Shown here: positions 32,982 to 42,241 of the stretch, piece after piece
Layout of the letters: each line of letters opens with the position of its first letter
Numbering within the stretch: position 1 is the stretch's first letter
From: Chitinophaga agrisoli
GTDB lineage: Bacteria; Bacteroidota; Bacteroidia; Chitinophagales; Chitinophagaceae
Length of the DNA stretch: 64,000 nucleotides
Direction: 5' to 3'
Assembly: GCF_008386695.1 (NCBI RefSeq)
Contig: NZ_VUOC01000002.1
Coordinates: 426,481-490,480, forward strand
The notes under the pieces: model-generated
Databases searched by the model: none
What the model was told of the DNA's origin: nothing
Seen by the model: only the letters and a program-made list of their open reading frames with translations
Program-made: the position numbers and the translations under genes

Positions 32982-35348
32982 TCAAATCTCCAACCTATTC
33001 TCCCCCGCCTTCAACCCATACTTCTTCCCTTTCCATACGAGCGTTCCCGTAATCCCCTCCGGCAAAACCACTTTTACCTTCCACTTCCCTCCTTCCAACG
33101 CGTACGCCACCGCCACTTTCCCAGCCGGATGCGGTATCTCCCCACTCACCGCTTTCAACTCCCCCAAATGCGGCTCTATTTTAATCCTCCTGAACCCCGG
33201 CGCATCACTATCAATCCCCAGCACCATCCGGAAAAACTCAATATTCGGACTAGCCCCCCATGCATGACAATCAGACCGGCTATTAGGCAGATCAGAAACT
33301 TCCGCCCAGGTAGTCAACCCCATTTTTATATTATCCCGCCATACATCTAACCATTTCAGATAATCATCTCCCAAGCCTCCTTTTGCCAATGCCTGATGCA
33401 GATAATATTTAAAATAGATAGTACACTGGGTCAGGGATTTATCCTGCAACAGGTGTTGACACAATTCCGGCAGGTCCTGCTTATTCACCAACCCGGCCAA
33501 TACCGCCAGCGCATTAGCATGCTGGGAATATACATCTTTTTGATCTGTATCCGCATACAGTTTCCTGGCAGCATTCCAATATTTGGCGCGGATAGTCCGC
33601 TGCAGTTGCGATGCTCTTTGTTGATAGAGCGCAGCATATGCCTGCATACCCATTGCCCCTTCCAATTCAGCCGCCCATTGATAAGCCATCAACAATTGCA
33701 GATCAAGGATCGCAGACGCGCCATCAGTACCTTTTGGCGGCATGGCAAAATCCCATCCTTTCCCTCCTACCCAATCTATAAAATTCCAATAGGGTAATCC
33801 TCTTACTGACCCATCAGCCCCCTGGTATTTATTAAAAAAATCGAGCACAACCCGTTCGCCCACCAGCTTATCTTTAATGAAATTACTATCAGCCCTGTAC
33901 ATCCAGTAATCATGCAGCATACCTACATACCACAAAGAAAAAGTAGATATGATCTGCGTGCTATGTGTAGGCCAGCGGCTTTGGGTTACCCCTTCGGTGG
34001 TGCGGGAATGATCCATCAGGTTGATGGCATTACGCGCCAGCCGTTCATCGCCGCTATTGTAGTAGCTGATCATAGCCTGTATGCGCGTATCCCCTATATA
34101 CTGCAGCTGCTCATAATACGGGCAATCAAAATACGTTTCCATAGCGCACAGCCGGGCGGTCCGCCAGCCTATATCCAGGATCTTTTTTATCTCCGTATTA
34201 CCGGTATTAAAGGCAGCATTAAATTTAAAAGGATAGCCGGTAAACGTACCGGAAATATCATCTATCACCAGCGGCTCGCCTTGCGTATGCACGGTTACCA
34301 GTATATACCGGAAGCTGCGCCAGTAAAGGGTAGTATAAGACTGCCCGGTGCTGCCATCAGAGATAACGCTATCCTTCCGGCCTTTAAAGTCCTTACCATC
34401 CACATCATTGCGGTTGCCTTTACGATCGCCATACTTTTTAAGATCATCATACAACGATTCCGCATACCGCATGGAAATACCGGCGTTCTTACCCTTGCTG
34501 AATTTTAAGTGGATATACGCATTGGTCAAATGGGTCTGGTCCAACAGAAAAGAAACGGTCGTATCAGCCGGAATAGTAACCGTGGTTTTAGTGGCGGGAA
34601 AACCAGCAGGCAGCGTAATACCAGCCGCCTTACGCATAGCAGGTATCCGCTCATCCGTCATTTCCATCTGGGGCAATGAGGAAGGCACCAGCATCCAGCC
34701 AAATCCATCAGACCCGCCCTTCAAATGCCCCTGGAACAAATTAGCCGCCATCGGCCAGCTGCTATCGTCAAAATCCAGCACGGTCCAACCCTTAACGGAT
34801 TGATTCATATCCACCAGTTCGCCGGTGCTCGCGGCAAAAAAGCCCGTAACTGGCTGGTATCCGTTATCCCGGATACATTTCCAGGTGTTGTTGGTATTCA
34901 GTATCTCTTCCGCAGGCGTATTCCCCTGTATAATAAAAGCCGTCCTTACCGTGATCTGCGCCTCCGGACGGTTCTCTGCCTCATTAAATACCAGCGCCGC
35001 CACCATATTTTTACCTGCTGTCAGGTAGGGCGCAAGATCCACCGTTTCATAGTTCCAGTAATAAGTATCTCCGCGCGCCGGTCCTAAGGATACCAATGTA
35101 CCATTTACATATAGCTTATACCGGTTATCAGCGGATACATGGATGATAAAGCTGGCCGGTTTAGCCGCGAGGTCTATATTTTTCCTAAAATAATATACCC
35201 CATACCCCGTGCCGGGATCATTAGGCGCTGCAATCCAATTGGCATTCCAGGGCCTGCCCACCGGATCAGCAGTGGCAAATTGAGCGTAGCTGCATTGCGT
35301 CAGCAAAAAACTGCAAAGCGCCAGTAGCGCGGAAAATAGTTTACTCAT
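32982..35348 (-). CDS. GH78-like alpha-L-rhamnosidase
   Basis: A secreted enzyme of 788 residues with a signal peptide (cleavage near CSYAQ, residue 23). It has an N-terminal beta-sandwich region (WIAAPNDPGTGYGVYYFRKNIDL, FIIHVSADNRYKLYVNG), and an (alpha/alpha)6 catalytic barrel with METYFDCPYYEQLQYIGDTRIQ, WPTHSTQIISTFSLWYVGMLHDYW and the late SRSDCHAWGASPNIEFF, then a C-terminal Bacon-like sandwich (GFRRIKIEPHLG). The acidic residues of a GH78 site lie in CPYYEQLQYIGD and nearby. ATG 35348 is preferred over a GTG three codons upstream. It follows the LacI gene by 13 bp and ends the large operon. Confidence 0.88.
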   Translation of the reverse strand: MSKLFSALLALCSFLLTQCSYAQFATADPVGRPWNANWIAAPNDPGTGYGVYYFRKNIDLAAKPASFIIHVSADNRYKLYVNGTLVSLGPARGDTYYWNYETVDLAPYLTAGKNMVAALVFNEAENRPEAQITVRTAFIIQGNTPAEEILNTNNTWKCIRDNGYQPVTGFFAASTGELVDMNQSVKGWTVLDFDDSSWPMAANLFQGHLKGGSDGFGWMLVPSSLPQMEMTDERIPAMRKAAGITLPAGFPATKTTVTIPADTTVSFLLDQTHLTNAYIHLKFSKGKNAGISMRYAESLYDDLKKYGDRKGNRNDVDGKDFKGRKDSVISDGSTGQSYTTLYWRSFRYILVTVHTQGEPLVIDDISGTFTGYPFKFNAAFNTGNTEIKKILDIGWRTARLCAMETYFDCPYYEQLQYIGDTRIQAMISYYNSGDERLARNAINLMDHSRTTEGVTQSRWPTHSTQIISTFSLWYVGMLHDYWMYRADSNFIKDKLVGERVVLDFFNKYQGADGSVRGLPYWNFIDWVGGKGWDFAMPPKGTDGASAILDLQLLMAYQWAAELEGAMGMQAYAALYQQRASQLQRTIRAKYWNAARKLYADTDQKDVYSQHANALAVLAGLVNKQDLPELCQHLLQDKSLTQCTIYFKYYLHQALAKGGLGDDYLKWLDVWRDNIKMGLTTWAEVSDLPNSRSDCHAWGASPNIEFFRMVLGIDSDAPGFRRIKIEPHLGELKAVSGEIPHPAGKVAVAYALEGGKWKVKVVLPEGITGTLVWKGKKYGLKAGENRLEI

Positions 35349-35361
35349 GTAAAACACGGAA

Positions 35362-36390
35362 TTATTTGGATGAGTGCATAGGGTTCGATGATCCCCTGAT
35401 CTTCAGCTTTGTCTTTAGCACGATCTCCTTTGGAGGCGCGGTGGCATGCGCGGCATCCAGCCGGTCCAGCAACAGGCTGATCACACGGTGGGCAATTTTA
35501 TCAATAGGCTGGGTAATAGCCGTGACGGGTGTAGAAAACAATTCAAAAATATCATGGTCATCAAAAGAGATAACCCCCAGGTCCTGTGGTACTTTCAGCT
35601 TTAGCTGGGTCATGGCCTTTAAACCACATGATCCCGCCTGGATAGCGCCAAACAGCACTGCATCCAGCTGTGGATTGGCCACCAGGAAATCACGTACCGC
35701 CTGCACCATTACTTTCTCTTCCGGCGTAAAATCGATCTCCATTACAGCAGGTTTAAGGCCTTCTTCTTTAAGCGCGGTCCTGTAGCCTTTCAAACGGCCT
35801 TTCATCTGCGTAAGGGTAGATGAGAAGGTAATAAAACCAATATTCCGGAAACCCTGTTTAACCAGGTAACGGGTAGCATTCTCCGCGCTGAATTCATTAT
35901 CGATCACAACATAGTCCGTTTTTACTTTTGGCAGGTAACGGTCAAACATCACCACGGGCATGCCTGCTTTGATCAACTCGTTCATCTCCTTTTCCACACC
36001 GGGAGGCGGGGAAATAATATACCCATCTACATTACGCTCCCGTAATACATTGATCAGCTCTTTGGTTTTTTCCGTATCGTTATCGGTGCTGCAGTAAATG
36101 ATCTTATACCCTTTTTTATAGGCGTTATTTTCAATCAGGCGGGCAATCGTTGCAAAGAAGGGGTCAGAGATACTTTCCACCATCAACCCAATGATATTGG
36201 ATTTACCGGTCCGCAGGCTCTGGGCAATGGGGCTTGGACGAAAACCCACTTCGCGGATGTATTTCTCCACCCGCTCCACCAGCTCCTCGCTGATCCGCTT
36301 TTCCTGGGCCCGCCCGTTCAGGATAAAAGATACAGCCGTCTTGGATATGTTCAGGTCTTTGGCAATATCCTTGATTCTTATTTTCTTCAC
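35362..36390 (-). CDS. LacI-family transcriptional regulator of the glycan locus
   Basis: The first 50 residues form the LacI helix-turn-helix and hinge (IRIKDIAKDLNISKTAVSFILNGRAQEKRISEELVERV, GFRPSPIAQSLRTGKSN). The rest is a periplasmic-binding-protein-like ligand domain (IIGLMVESISDPFFATIARLIE, YIISPPPG, GVISFDDHDIFELFSTPVTAITQP). It lies inside the operon between the permease and GH78 genes. Four TAAACCGGTTTA-type sites in this locus have the palindromic CG-centred form typical of LacI operators and are the likely targets. Confidence 0.93.
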   Translation of the reverse strand: MKKIRIKDIAKDLNISKTAVSFILNGRAQEKRISEELVERVEKYIREVGFRPSPIAQSLRTGKSNIIGLMVESISDPFFATIARLIENNAYKKGYKIIYCSTDNDTEKTKELINVLRERNVDGYIISPPPGVEKEMNELIKAGMPVVMFDRYLPKVKTDYVVIDNEFSAENATRYLVKQGFRNIGFITFSSTLTQMKGRLKGYRTALKEEGLKPAVMEIDFTPEEKVMVQAVRDFLVANPQLDAVLFGAIQAGSCGLKAMTQLKLKVPQDLGVISFDDHDIFELFSTPVTAITQPIDKIAHRVISLLLDRLDAAHATAPPKEIVLKTKLKIRGSSNPMHSSK

Positions 36391-36417
36391 ATGTTGTGAT
36401 TTAGGCTCAAAAATAAA

Positions 36418-37629
36418 TTAAAATCCAGCGGCTAGCCGCTTATAGCTATACCCATACAGCAGTATCACCAGGTAACAGATGATAGGCAGGTAATAGGCCG
36501 CGGCTACATTATGGTTAGCTATCAGGCCCATTAACGGGGGAAACAATCCACCGCCTACCACGCCCATTACAATAAAGGAAGAGGCCTGCTGCCGGTATTG
36601 TCCCAGGTTCTTTAGCCCTAAGCTGAATATTGTCGGGAACATAATGCTAAAAAAGAAATTGATCAGGATCAGCGCTACAAAAGAGATCCAGCCTAACGCC
36701 GCCGCTACGATAATACACATCAGGATATTCATACCGGCAAATATGGCCAGCAGCTTATATGGAGCGATGAAGCGCATGAGCGCCGTGCCGGCAAAGCGGC
36801 CCAACATCAGCATCGCAATGCTTAAAGAAAAGAAATAGCCCGCCTGCTCGTCACTCATCCCCATTACATCATGACCATAGTTGATGAAATAAGCCCAGGT
36901 GCCGCCCTGCGCGGCTACATTAAAGAACTGCGCAATTGCCGCAAAAACAAAATGTTTTTGTTTGATCAGTGGTTTAACCGGCACCGGCGTTTCCGTAACA
37001 GGCTGCTCTTCCTGTAGAGCGGGTAGCTTAATAAACAGGAAGGCAATTGCCAGTAAACTGATGGCTATGCCTATGGCTATATACAGATCCCTCACCGCCA
37101 TGAGATCATTGGAATGCGCCTGCCCTGCTTTCAGGATGCAATAACTGCCAATAGCCGGACCAATCACCCCTCCCAGCCCGTTAAAGGACTGTGAGAAATT
37201 GATCCGCTGATCGCTGGTCCGCTGGTCACCCAATACCGCTATCAGCGGGTGCGCCACTGTTTCCAGCGTAGCCAGGCCGCAGGCCAGCACAAAAAGCGCA
37301 AAACGGAAAAAGTTAAAAGAAGCATCCGCTGCTGCCGGGATAAACAGGAATGCGCCCAGGGCATATAAACCCAACCCCAGCAGAATGCCTTTTTTATACC
37401 CAAACCTTTTCATGAACATACCCGCCGGAATGCCCATTACCGCATAAGCGCCAAACAAGGAAAGCTGTACCAGGCCGGAACGTGATCTGGAGATATGCAG
37501 CACATGCTGAAAATGCCTGTTGAGCACATCCCCCAGCGTAAGCGCCAGCCCCCAGCAAAAGAACAAGGAGGTGACAAACAAAAAAACCGTCAGGTACTTC
37601 TTTTCCGTAAACTTAGGTTGGGCGCTCAT
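36418..37629 (-). CDS. FucP/GluP-type MFS sugar permease
   Basis: The 403-residue inner-membrane protein has twelve predicted helices. Family marks are LFFCWGLALTLGDVLNRHFQ, GIPAGMFMKRFGYKKGILLGL, LETVAHPLIAVLGD, NFSQSFNGLGGVIGPAIGS and GTWAYFINYGHDVMG. FucP relatives import fucose, glucose, galactose or related monosaccharides with protons. Here it probably takes up the monosaccharide released by the locus enzymes. It is 6 bp from the GH92 gene and 27 bp before the LacI gene. Confidence 0.9.
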   Translation of the reverse strand: MSAQPKFTEKKYLTVFLFVTSLFFCWGLALTLGDVLNRHFQHVLHISRSRSGLVQLSLFGAYAVMGIPAGMFMKRFGYKKGILLGLGLYALGAFLFIPAAADASFNFFRFALFVLACGLATLETVAHPLIAVLGDQRTSDQRINFSQSFNGLGGVIGPAIGSYCILKAGQAHSNDLMAVRDLYIAIGIAISLLAIAFLFIKLPALQEEQPVTETPVPVKPLIKQKHFVFAAIAQFFNVAAQGGTWAYFINYGHDVMGMSDEQAGYFFSLSIAMLMLGRFAGTALMRFIAPYKLLAIFAGMNILMCIIVAAALGWISFVALILINFFFSIMFPTIFSLGLKNLGQYRQQASSFIVMGVVGGGLFPPLMGLIANHNVAAAYYLPIICYLVILLYGYSYKRLAAGF

Positions 37630-37635
37630 CTGTTA

Positions 37636-39909
37636 CTATTTGATTGCGGTCAGTGAAAAAGGACGGTCCGCTGTCGCTATGCCCCTTTGTAACGCGGGCT
37701 TTGGCCCCATTACCAGGTGCAGCGTACCTCCTTTTGTAATGGCCGAATGGGTGATCCAGTTGTGTGACCAGGGTTGGCCATTCAGCGTAGCGGATTGAAT
37801 ATACACATTATCCGGGCTATTATTTTCCGCCTCTATTACAAACGCCTTCCCATTCTCCAGCGTGATGGTCATCTTCGGGAATAGCGGGCTGCCTAACACA
37901 TACTGATCCGTACCCGGGCATACACTGTAAAAACCAGCGGCGCTGAGTACATACCAGGATGACATCTGCCCTTCGTCCTCATCGCCAGGATAACCGTTCT
38001 CGCTGGCGTTATACATATCTTTCATGATCTGCCGTACATGCTGCTGCGCTTTCCATGGCTGCCCTGCATAGTTATAGAGGTATACCAGGTGATGGATGGG
38101 CTCATTGCCCTGGGCGTACTGTCCCATTTTAAAGGCGGCCATTTCCGTCATTTCGTGGATCACCTGTCCATACCCGCCTACCTTGATGGTACCCGGCGTG
38201 CTGAATACGGAATCTATTTTGTCCACAAACGGTTTATCACCGCCCATGAGATTGATCAGCCCCTGTACATCATGGAACACAGACCAGGTCCAGTGCCAGG
38301 CATTGCCTTCCGTATACGGCCCACCCCAGTCCAGCGGATCAAAAGGCGTGATCCAGTTGCCTTCCGCGTCTTTTGCGCGCATAAAACGGGTGGTGGAATC
38401 AAACAGGTTCCGGTAGTTGTACATCTGCCGCGCGAACACCCCTTCATAATAAAACTGGTGATTCATTTTCGCCAGCTGATAGCCGCAGAAATCGTCATAA
38501 GCAAATTCCAGGGTCCAGGCAGTGGCGCCCAGGGTTTCTTTTGTGAAAGGCACATATCCTTTTTCGTAGTATTCCTTCCACCCCGGCCGGCCATTGGCGC
38601 TGCCCCAGGGGCCTTTATTGGTGGCTTCGTGATAATAGGCCCGCAGCGCCTGCAGCGGGTCAAAAGTACGGATACCTTTTACCCAGGCGTCTGTCAGTAA
38701 AGAGATGGCGTGGTTACCCAGCATACCGCCGGTTTCCGAAGGAAAAGACCAGGAGGGCAGCCAGCCGCATTGCTCCTGCGCATCCAGCAGGGCCTGCGCA
38801 TAACGGCCTTCCATGGTAGGATGCATAATGGTGTTCAGGGGGAACTGTCCCCGGAAAGTATCCCAGAAACCATTATCCGTATACATATAACCGTTATGGA
38901 TCTTGCCATCATAGGGACTATAATAATAAGGCTGCCCATCCTTCCCATATTCAAAGAACTGATGAGAGAACAGATTGGCATGGTACATACAGGAATAAAA
39001 AGTAGCTTTTTCTTCTTCCGTGCCGCCCTCTACTTTCATCCGGCCCAGCAAGGTATTCCATACTTTATCCGCGGCCTGGTGGGTGGCGTCAAAGTTTTTG
39101 TAGCCGCCCAGTTCTTTGGCTAAGGTGAGCGATGCCTGTTCCGGGCTGATATAGGAAGACGCTACTTTGGCCTCCACTTGTCCGGGCGCAAATTCTATAT
39201 AAGCGCCCATGCCCTCTCCTTCCGCTTCCTGATTATTGGCATTGACGGTGTTATGCCGGTTTTCCCAGGTACCGTAGCTTTTAAAAGGCTTATTAAAAAT
39301 GATCTCAAAATAATTACGGAAGTCCTTCGGGGCCCAGCGGCAATTGTTCACATAACCGCTTATCTTATGTTCTGCCGGGGAGATCTTTACGCTGCTCATT
39401 TTTGTATAACCATCCAATACAATAAAGGCTTTACTGCCTTTAGGATAACTAAACCTGAAATGTGCGCCTCTTTCTGTGGGCGAGATCTCCGTCTTTATGC
39501 CGTTATCAAAGCTTACTTTATAATAGCTGGGCTGGGCAATCTCCTGCTCATGTGTAAAGGCAGCTGCCCGGGTATCTTCATTTACTACCAGCTCGCCGGA
39601 TTCCGGCATCAGGGAAAACACCGCATAATCATTTACCCAGGAGCTGCACTGGTGCGATTGTTGAAACCCGCGGATGGTATGTACAAAATACTGGTACTTC
39701 CAGCCGTCTCCGTTTTTACCCGTCTGGGGCGTCCAGGTGTTCATGCCAAAAGGCAAAGAAGTGGCCGGATAGGTATTACCATAGGAAAATTCGTATTTGC
39801 TATTGGTGCCCTGCCTGGTGTTTACATACTTTACCAGGTTATCCTGGCTATACGCGCACATAACCGGTACATAAAACAGCGACAAGCTTAATAGTAATGG
39901 CTTCATCAA
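37636..39909 (-). CDS. GH92 alpha-mannosidase
   Basis: A secreted enzyme of 757 residues with a signal peptide (cleavage near CAYSQD, residue 22). GH92 marks are VNTRQGTNS, GNTYPATSLPFGM, HTIRGFQQSHQCSSWVNDYAVFSLMP near the N-terminus and DNGFWDTFRGQFPLN, EGNAWHWTWSVFHD, and the catalytic loop NGYPGDEDEGQMSSWYVLSAAGFYSV. GH92 enzymes are calcium-dependent exo-alpha-mannosidases, mostly acting on N-glycans or mannan side chains. The start overlaps the stop of the Lgt-propeller gene by 4 bp (ATGA). Confidence 0.94.
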   Translation of the reverse strand: MMKPLLLSLSLFYVPVMCAYSQDNLVKYVNTRQGTNSKYEFSYGNTYPATSLPFGMNTWTPQTGKNGDGWKYQYFVHTIRGFQQSHQCSSWVNDYAVFSLMPESGELVVNEDTRAAAFTHEQEIAQPSYYKVSFDNGIKTEISPTERGAHFRFSYPKGSKAFIVLDGYTKMSSVKISPAEHKISGYVNNCRWAPKDFRNYFEIIFNKPFKSYGTWENRHNTVNANNQEAEGEGMGAYIEFAPGQVEAKVASSYISPEQASLTLAKELGGYKNFDATHQAADKVWNTLLGRMKVEGGTEEEKATFYSCMYHANLFSHQFFEYGKDGQPYYYSPYDGKIHNGYMYTDNGFWDTFRGQFPLNTIMHPTMEGRYAQALLDAQEQCGWLPSWSFPSETGGMLGNHAISLLTDAWVKGIRTFDPLQALRAYYHEATNKGPWGSANGRPGWKEYYEKGYVPFTKETLGATAWTLEFAYDDFCGYQLAKMNHQFYYEGVFARQMYNYRNLFDSTTRFMRAKDAEGNWITPFDPLDWGGPYTEGNAWHWTWSVFHDVQGLINLMGGDKPFVDKIDSVFSTPGTIKVGGYGQVIHEMTEMAAFKMGQYAQGNEPIHHLVYLYNYAGQPWKAQQHVRQIMKDMYNASENGYPGDEDEGQMSSWYVLSAAGFYSVCPGTDQYVLGSPLFPKMTITLENGKAFVIEAENNSPDNVYIQSATLNGQPWSHNWITHSAITKGGTLHLVMGPKPALQRGIATADRPFSLTAIK

Positions 39910-42230
39910 TTGTCTAATTTTAATCTGATAAACCGCGGACGGTATAAATGCGGATGCTTGTGCAAGTCTTTCAGAAATTCTACTGAGTTCACATTATAAC
40001 TGATCAGCAGCTCCCCCGGTTTAGAGATACCGGGATGCGCTTTGGCATTATACATTACATAGGTTTTCTCCTCCGCGTCCTTGCTGCAATCCCATAATTT
40101 TATAACGGGGCCAAAAGGGCCTATGGGGCTGGCGCCTATACGCATACCAATGGTAGTACCCATCCCGCCTTCCTGGAAAATGAGGGCATAACGGCCATCC
40201 GGCAATGGCGACAGGCTTAATTCGTTAGATACCTTATCCGTTACGGCGGCCATCTGGTTCATATCCTTATTCCAGCCATGACCATCCCAAAAACCCCATT
40301 GATCAAAATGCTCAAAATCCGCCGGTTTCACCCTGGCCACTACCATTTGTTTTCCCAGTCCATGCACGCCGTATACATATACATAACCATCCGGCGCAGG
40401 CGCTTTTGCCTGTTTGGTATTCACATAGATACCAGCGCCAAAAGAACCGATATCACCGGCCTTATTCTTAAAGAACAAAGGGGTATCCATCTGCTCATAA
40501 CCGGTAAACGGCGGCTTTGCGCCGGCGCGTATTTTAATAAGGGTATTACCCACTTCCCTGAAGCCAAAGGCATCGTCAGATACATTGCGCACCCGGTAAC
40601 CAAATATGTACAGGGTATTGTTCAGTTCCTGGTTCACAAATCCATCTCCCAGCCAGTAATAATCCCTTGGCTGCGTATTGGGCGTATGCGGCTCAAATAC
40701 GGATGCGGCTTCGCCTTTGGCATCAACGGCCCAGGAAAAATGCATGCTGCCTATATCGGGCGCATTTTTGCCCAGGATGGCCACCGTGTTATGTACCATC
40801 CGGGAACCAGGCAGCAGGGAGTCATTCTCAATTGTACCGATCATGGAATCGCTGAAAATGAACAGCAGGCTATCCGATTGCTGGTGCTCTACCCCGTTCA
40901 GCGGTATGCTATAGATCCCGTCTCCGCCAAACCAGCCGTTATTCCTGATAAAGAGCGCAGACCATTCGGGGGCTTCTTCCACCTTGAAACGTAGATTGGC
41001 GAGGTCCGGCGTTTGGGCCTGCAGCCCGCAAAACAATAACAGACCGGCACCGGTAAGCATCCATTTTTTCATAACATGCGTTTTATTCCGGTATGAAAAA
41101 TAATACCTGGCGCTTAACCAAACAAATCCGGCCAGTCCGCCCGCTATGAATAACAGGGCGATCAGCTGCGCCTGACTAAGCTGTATGCCCAGCAATTGAT
41201 ATTTTGGGGTGATACGCAGCATTTCTATAAAATAACGCTCCGCACCATTCAGTAAAAGGAATAAATAGAACAGCGCCCCTGGCGTTTTAATGCTTTTGCG
41301 GATGATCCACATGGTGGTGAACAACAGTAAACAGCCAACCGCTTCATACAGCGGCGTTGGATACACACCCATAGGTAACTGATGGCAATGCAGCGAAGTA
41401 CAACCCGGTATATACACGCCGGCGTCAATGGCATTATGCGGATAGGTAAAGGACCAGGCCCATTGCGGCAGCCAACCAGGTTTTACATGCCCGTTAACAA
41501 TGCCCCAATCGCCATCCCCGGAAAGATGGCAGCCAATACGGCCAATGCCATACGCCAGCATCATACCGGGAGAACCGATATCCAGCATATGGATCATTTT
41601 GATCTTATGCCGGTAGCCGATATAGAGGAAAGTGAGGATCCCGAAGATCAACCCGCCATAGTAGGTAAAACCGCTGCGCGCCAGCAACACCTGCCAGGGC
41701 ACATACCGCAGCTCCTGGATATGCTCCGCCGTATCAAACAACTTGGCGCCCAAAAAGCCCCAGATCCCTACCATAAACGTGATATAGGGCATCAGCTGGT
41801 AGGGATGCTGCACCCGCGTTACTGCCTCCGGTTCCGGTAATATGGCCTTACGGCGATCTGTATAGATCCAGATGGCCCATACCGCCGCCAGTACCATCCC
41901 CCATACCAGGCTGCCCTGCAGGGATAACAAACCCGGCGCCGGGTCTGTACCATGATAAAGGGATGACAAGATCCCCGGCGCCTTGTACCCCAGCAAAAAA
42001 CCAAGCACCGCATTCAGCAACAGCTCCAGCCAGGAAGCAGGTTGCCCGGTCTCTTCTGTTATAACGATCCCACGGATGGTCCCATCTGCTTCCTTGCGCT
42101 TAAACTCGCTGGTAAACACTATATAGGCCCCGGCAAATGCCAGGGCCATCACAGCGCCGAATGTCTGCAAATTCAGCTTTACATCCAGCTGCAACAGGTA
42201 ACTGATAAGATCTCCGATTGTCGCGAACAT
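39906..42230 (-). CDS. Lgt-like membrane domain fused to a secreted propeller (DUF4185/DUF5005-like) domain
   Basis: The N-terminal half (residues 1-386) is a polytopic membrane domain of the prolipoprotein diacylglyceryl transferase family, with SGFTYYGGLIFG, GIGRIGCHLSGDGDWG, YPTPLYEAVGC and GAERYFIEMLR. By memory of E. coli Lgt, essential His103 corresponds to Tyr191 and Asn146 to Cys234, while Arg143 is kept (Arg231), so transferase activity is doubtful. The second half begins at an internal Met387 (ATG at 41072) with its own signal-like helix ending GLQAQ, then a beta-rich domain with GWFGGDGIYSIPL and FIFSDSMIG that resembles DUF4185/DUF5005 propellers. There is no stop between the halves, so it reads as one 774-residue protein. 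The gene lies between SusC and GH92. Confidence 0.78.
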   Translation of the reverse strand: MFATIGDLISYLLQLDVKLNLQTFGAVMALAFAGAYIVFTSEFKRKEADGTIRGIVITEETGQPASWLELLLNAVLGFLLGYKAPGILSSLYHGTDPAPGLLSLQGSLVWGMVLAAVWAIWIYTDRRKAILPEPEAVTRVQHPYQLMPYITFMVGIWGFLGAKLFDTAEHIQELRYVPWQVLLARSGFTYYGGLIFGILTFLYIGYRHKIKMIHMLDIGSPGMMLAYGIGRIGCHLSGDGDWGIVNGHVKPGWLPQWAWSFTYPHNAIDAGVYIPGCTSLHCHQLPMGVYPTPLYEAVGCLLLFTTMWIIRKSIKTPGALFYLFLLLNGAERYFIEMLRITPKYQLLGIQLSQAQLIALLFIAGGLAGFVWLSARYYFSYRNKTHVMKKWMLTGAGLLLFCGLQAQTPDLANLRFKVEEAPEWSALFIRNNGWFGGDGIYSIPLNGVEHQQSDSLLFIFSDSMIGTIENDSLLPGSRMVHNTVAILGKNAPDIGSMHFSWAVDAKGEAASVFEPHTPNTQPRDYYWLGDGFVNQELNNTLYIFGYRVRNVSDDAFGFREVGNTLIKIRAGAKPPFTGYEQMDTPLFFKNKAGDIGSFGAGIYVNTKQAKAPAPDGYVYVYGVHGLGKQMVVARVKPADFEHFDQWGFWDGHGWNKDMNQMAAVTDKVSNELSLSPLPDGRYALIFQEGGMGTTIGMRIGASPIGPFGPVIKLWDCSKDAEEKTYVMYNAKAHPGISKPGELLISYNVNSVEFLKDLHKHPHLYRPRFIRLKLDN

Positions 42231-42241
42231 ACGTAGCTGTT

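Noticed and set aside
38038-38700. 220-codon plus-strand frame opposite GH92
   Set aside because: Antisense shadow of a well-supported gene.
41060-41080. Sequencing frameshift or lost stop at the Lgt-propeller junction
   Set aside because: Both halves are already in the same frame, so no frameshift is needed; a lost stop cannot be excluded but there is no direct sign, so it is kept as a fusion with the caveat stated.
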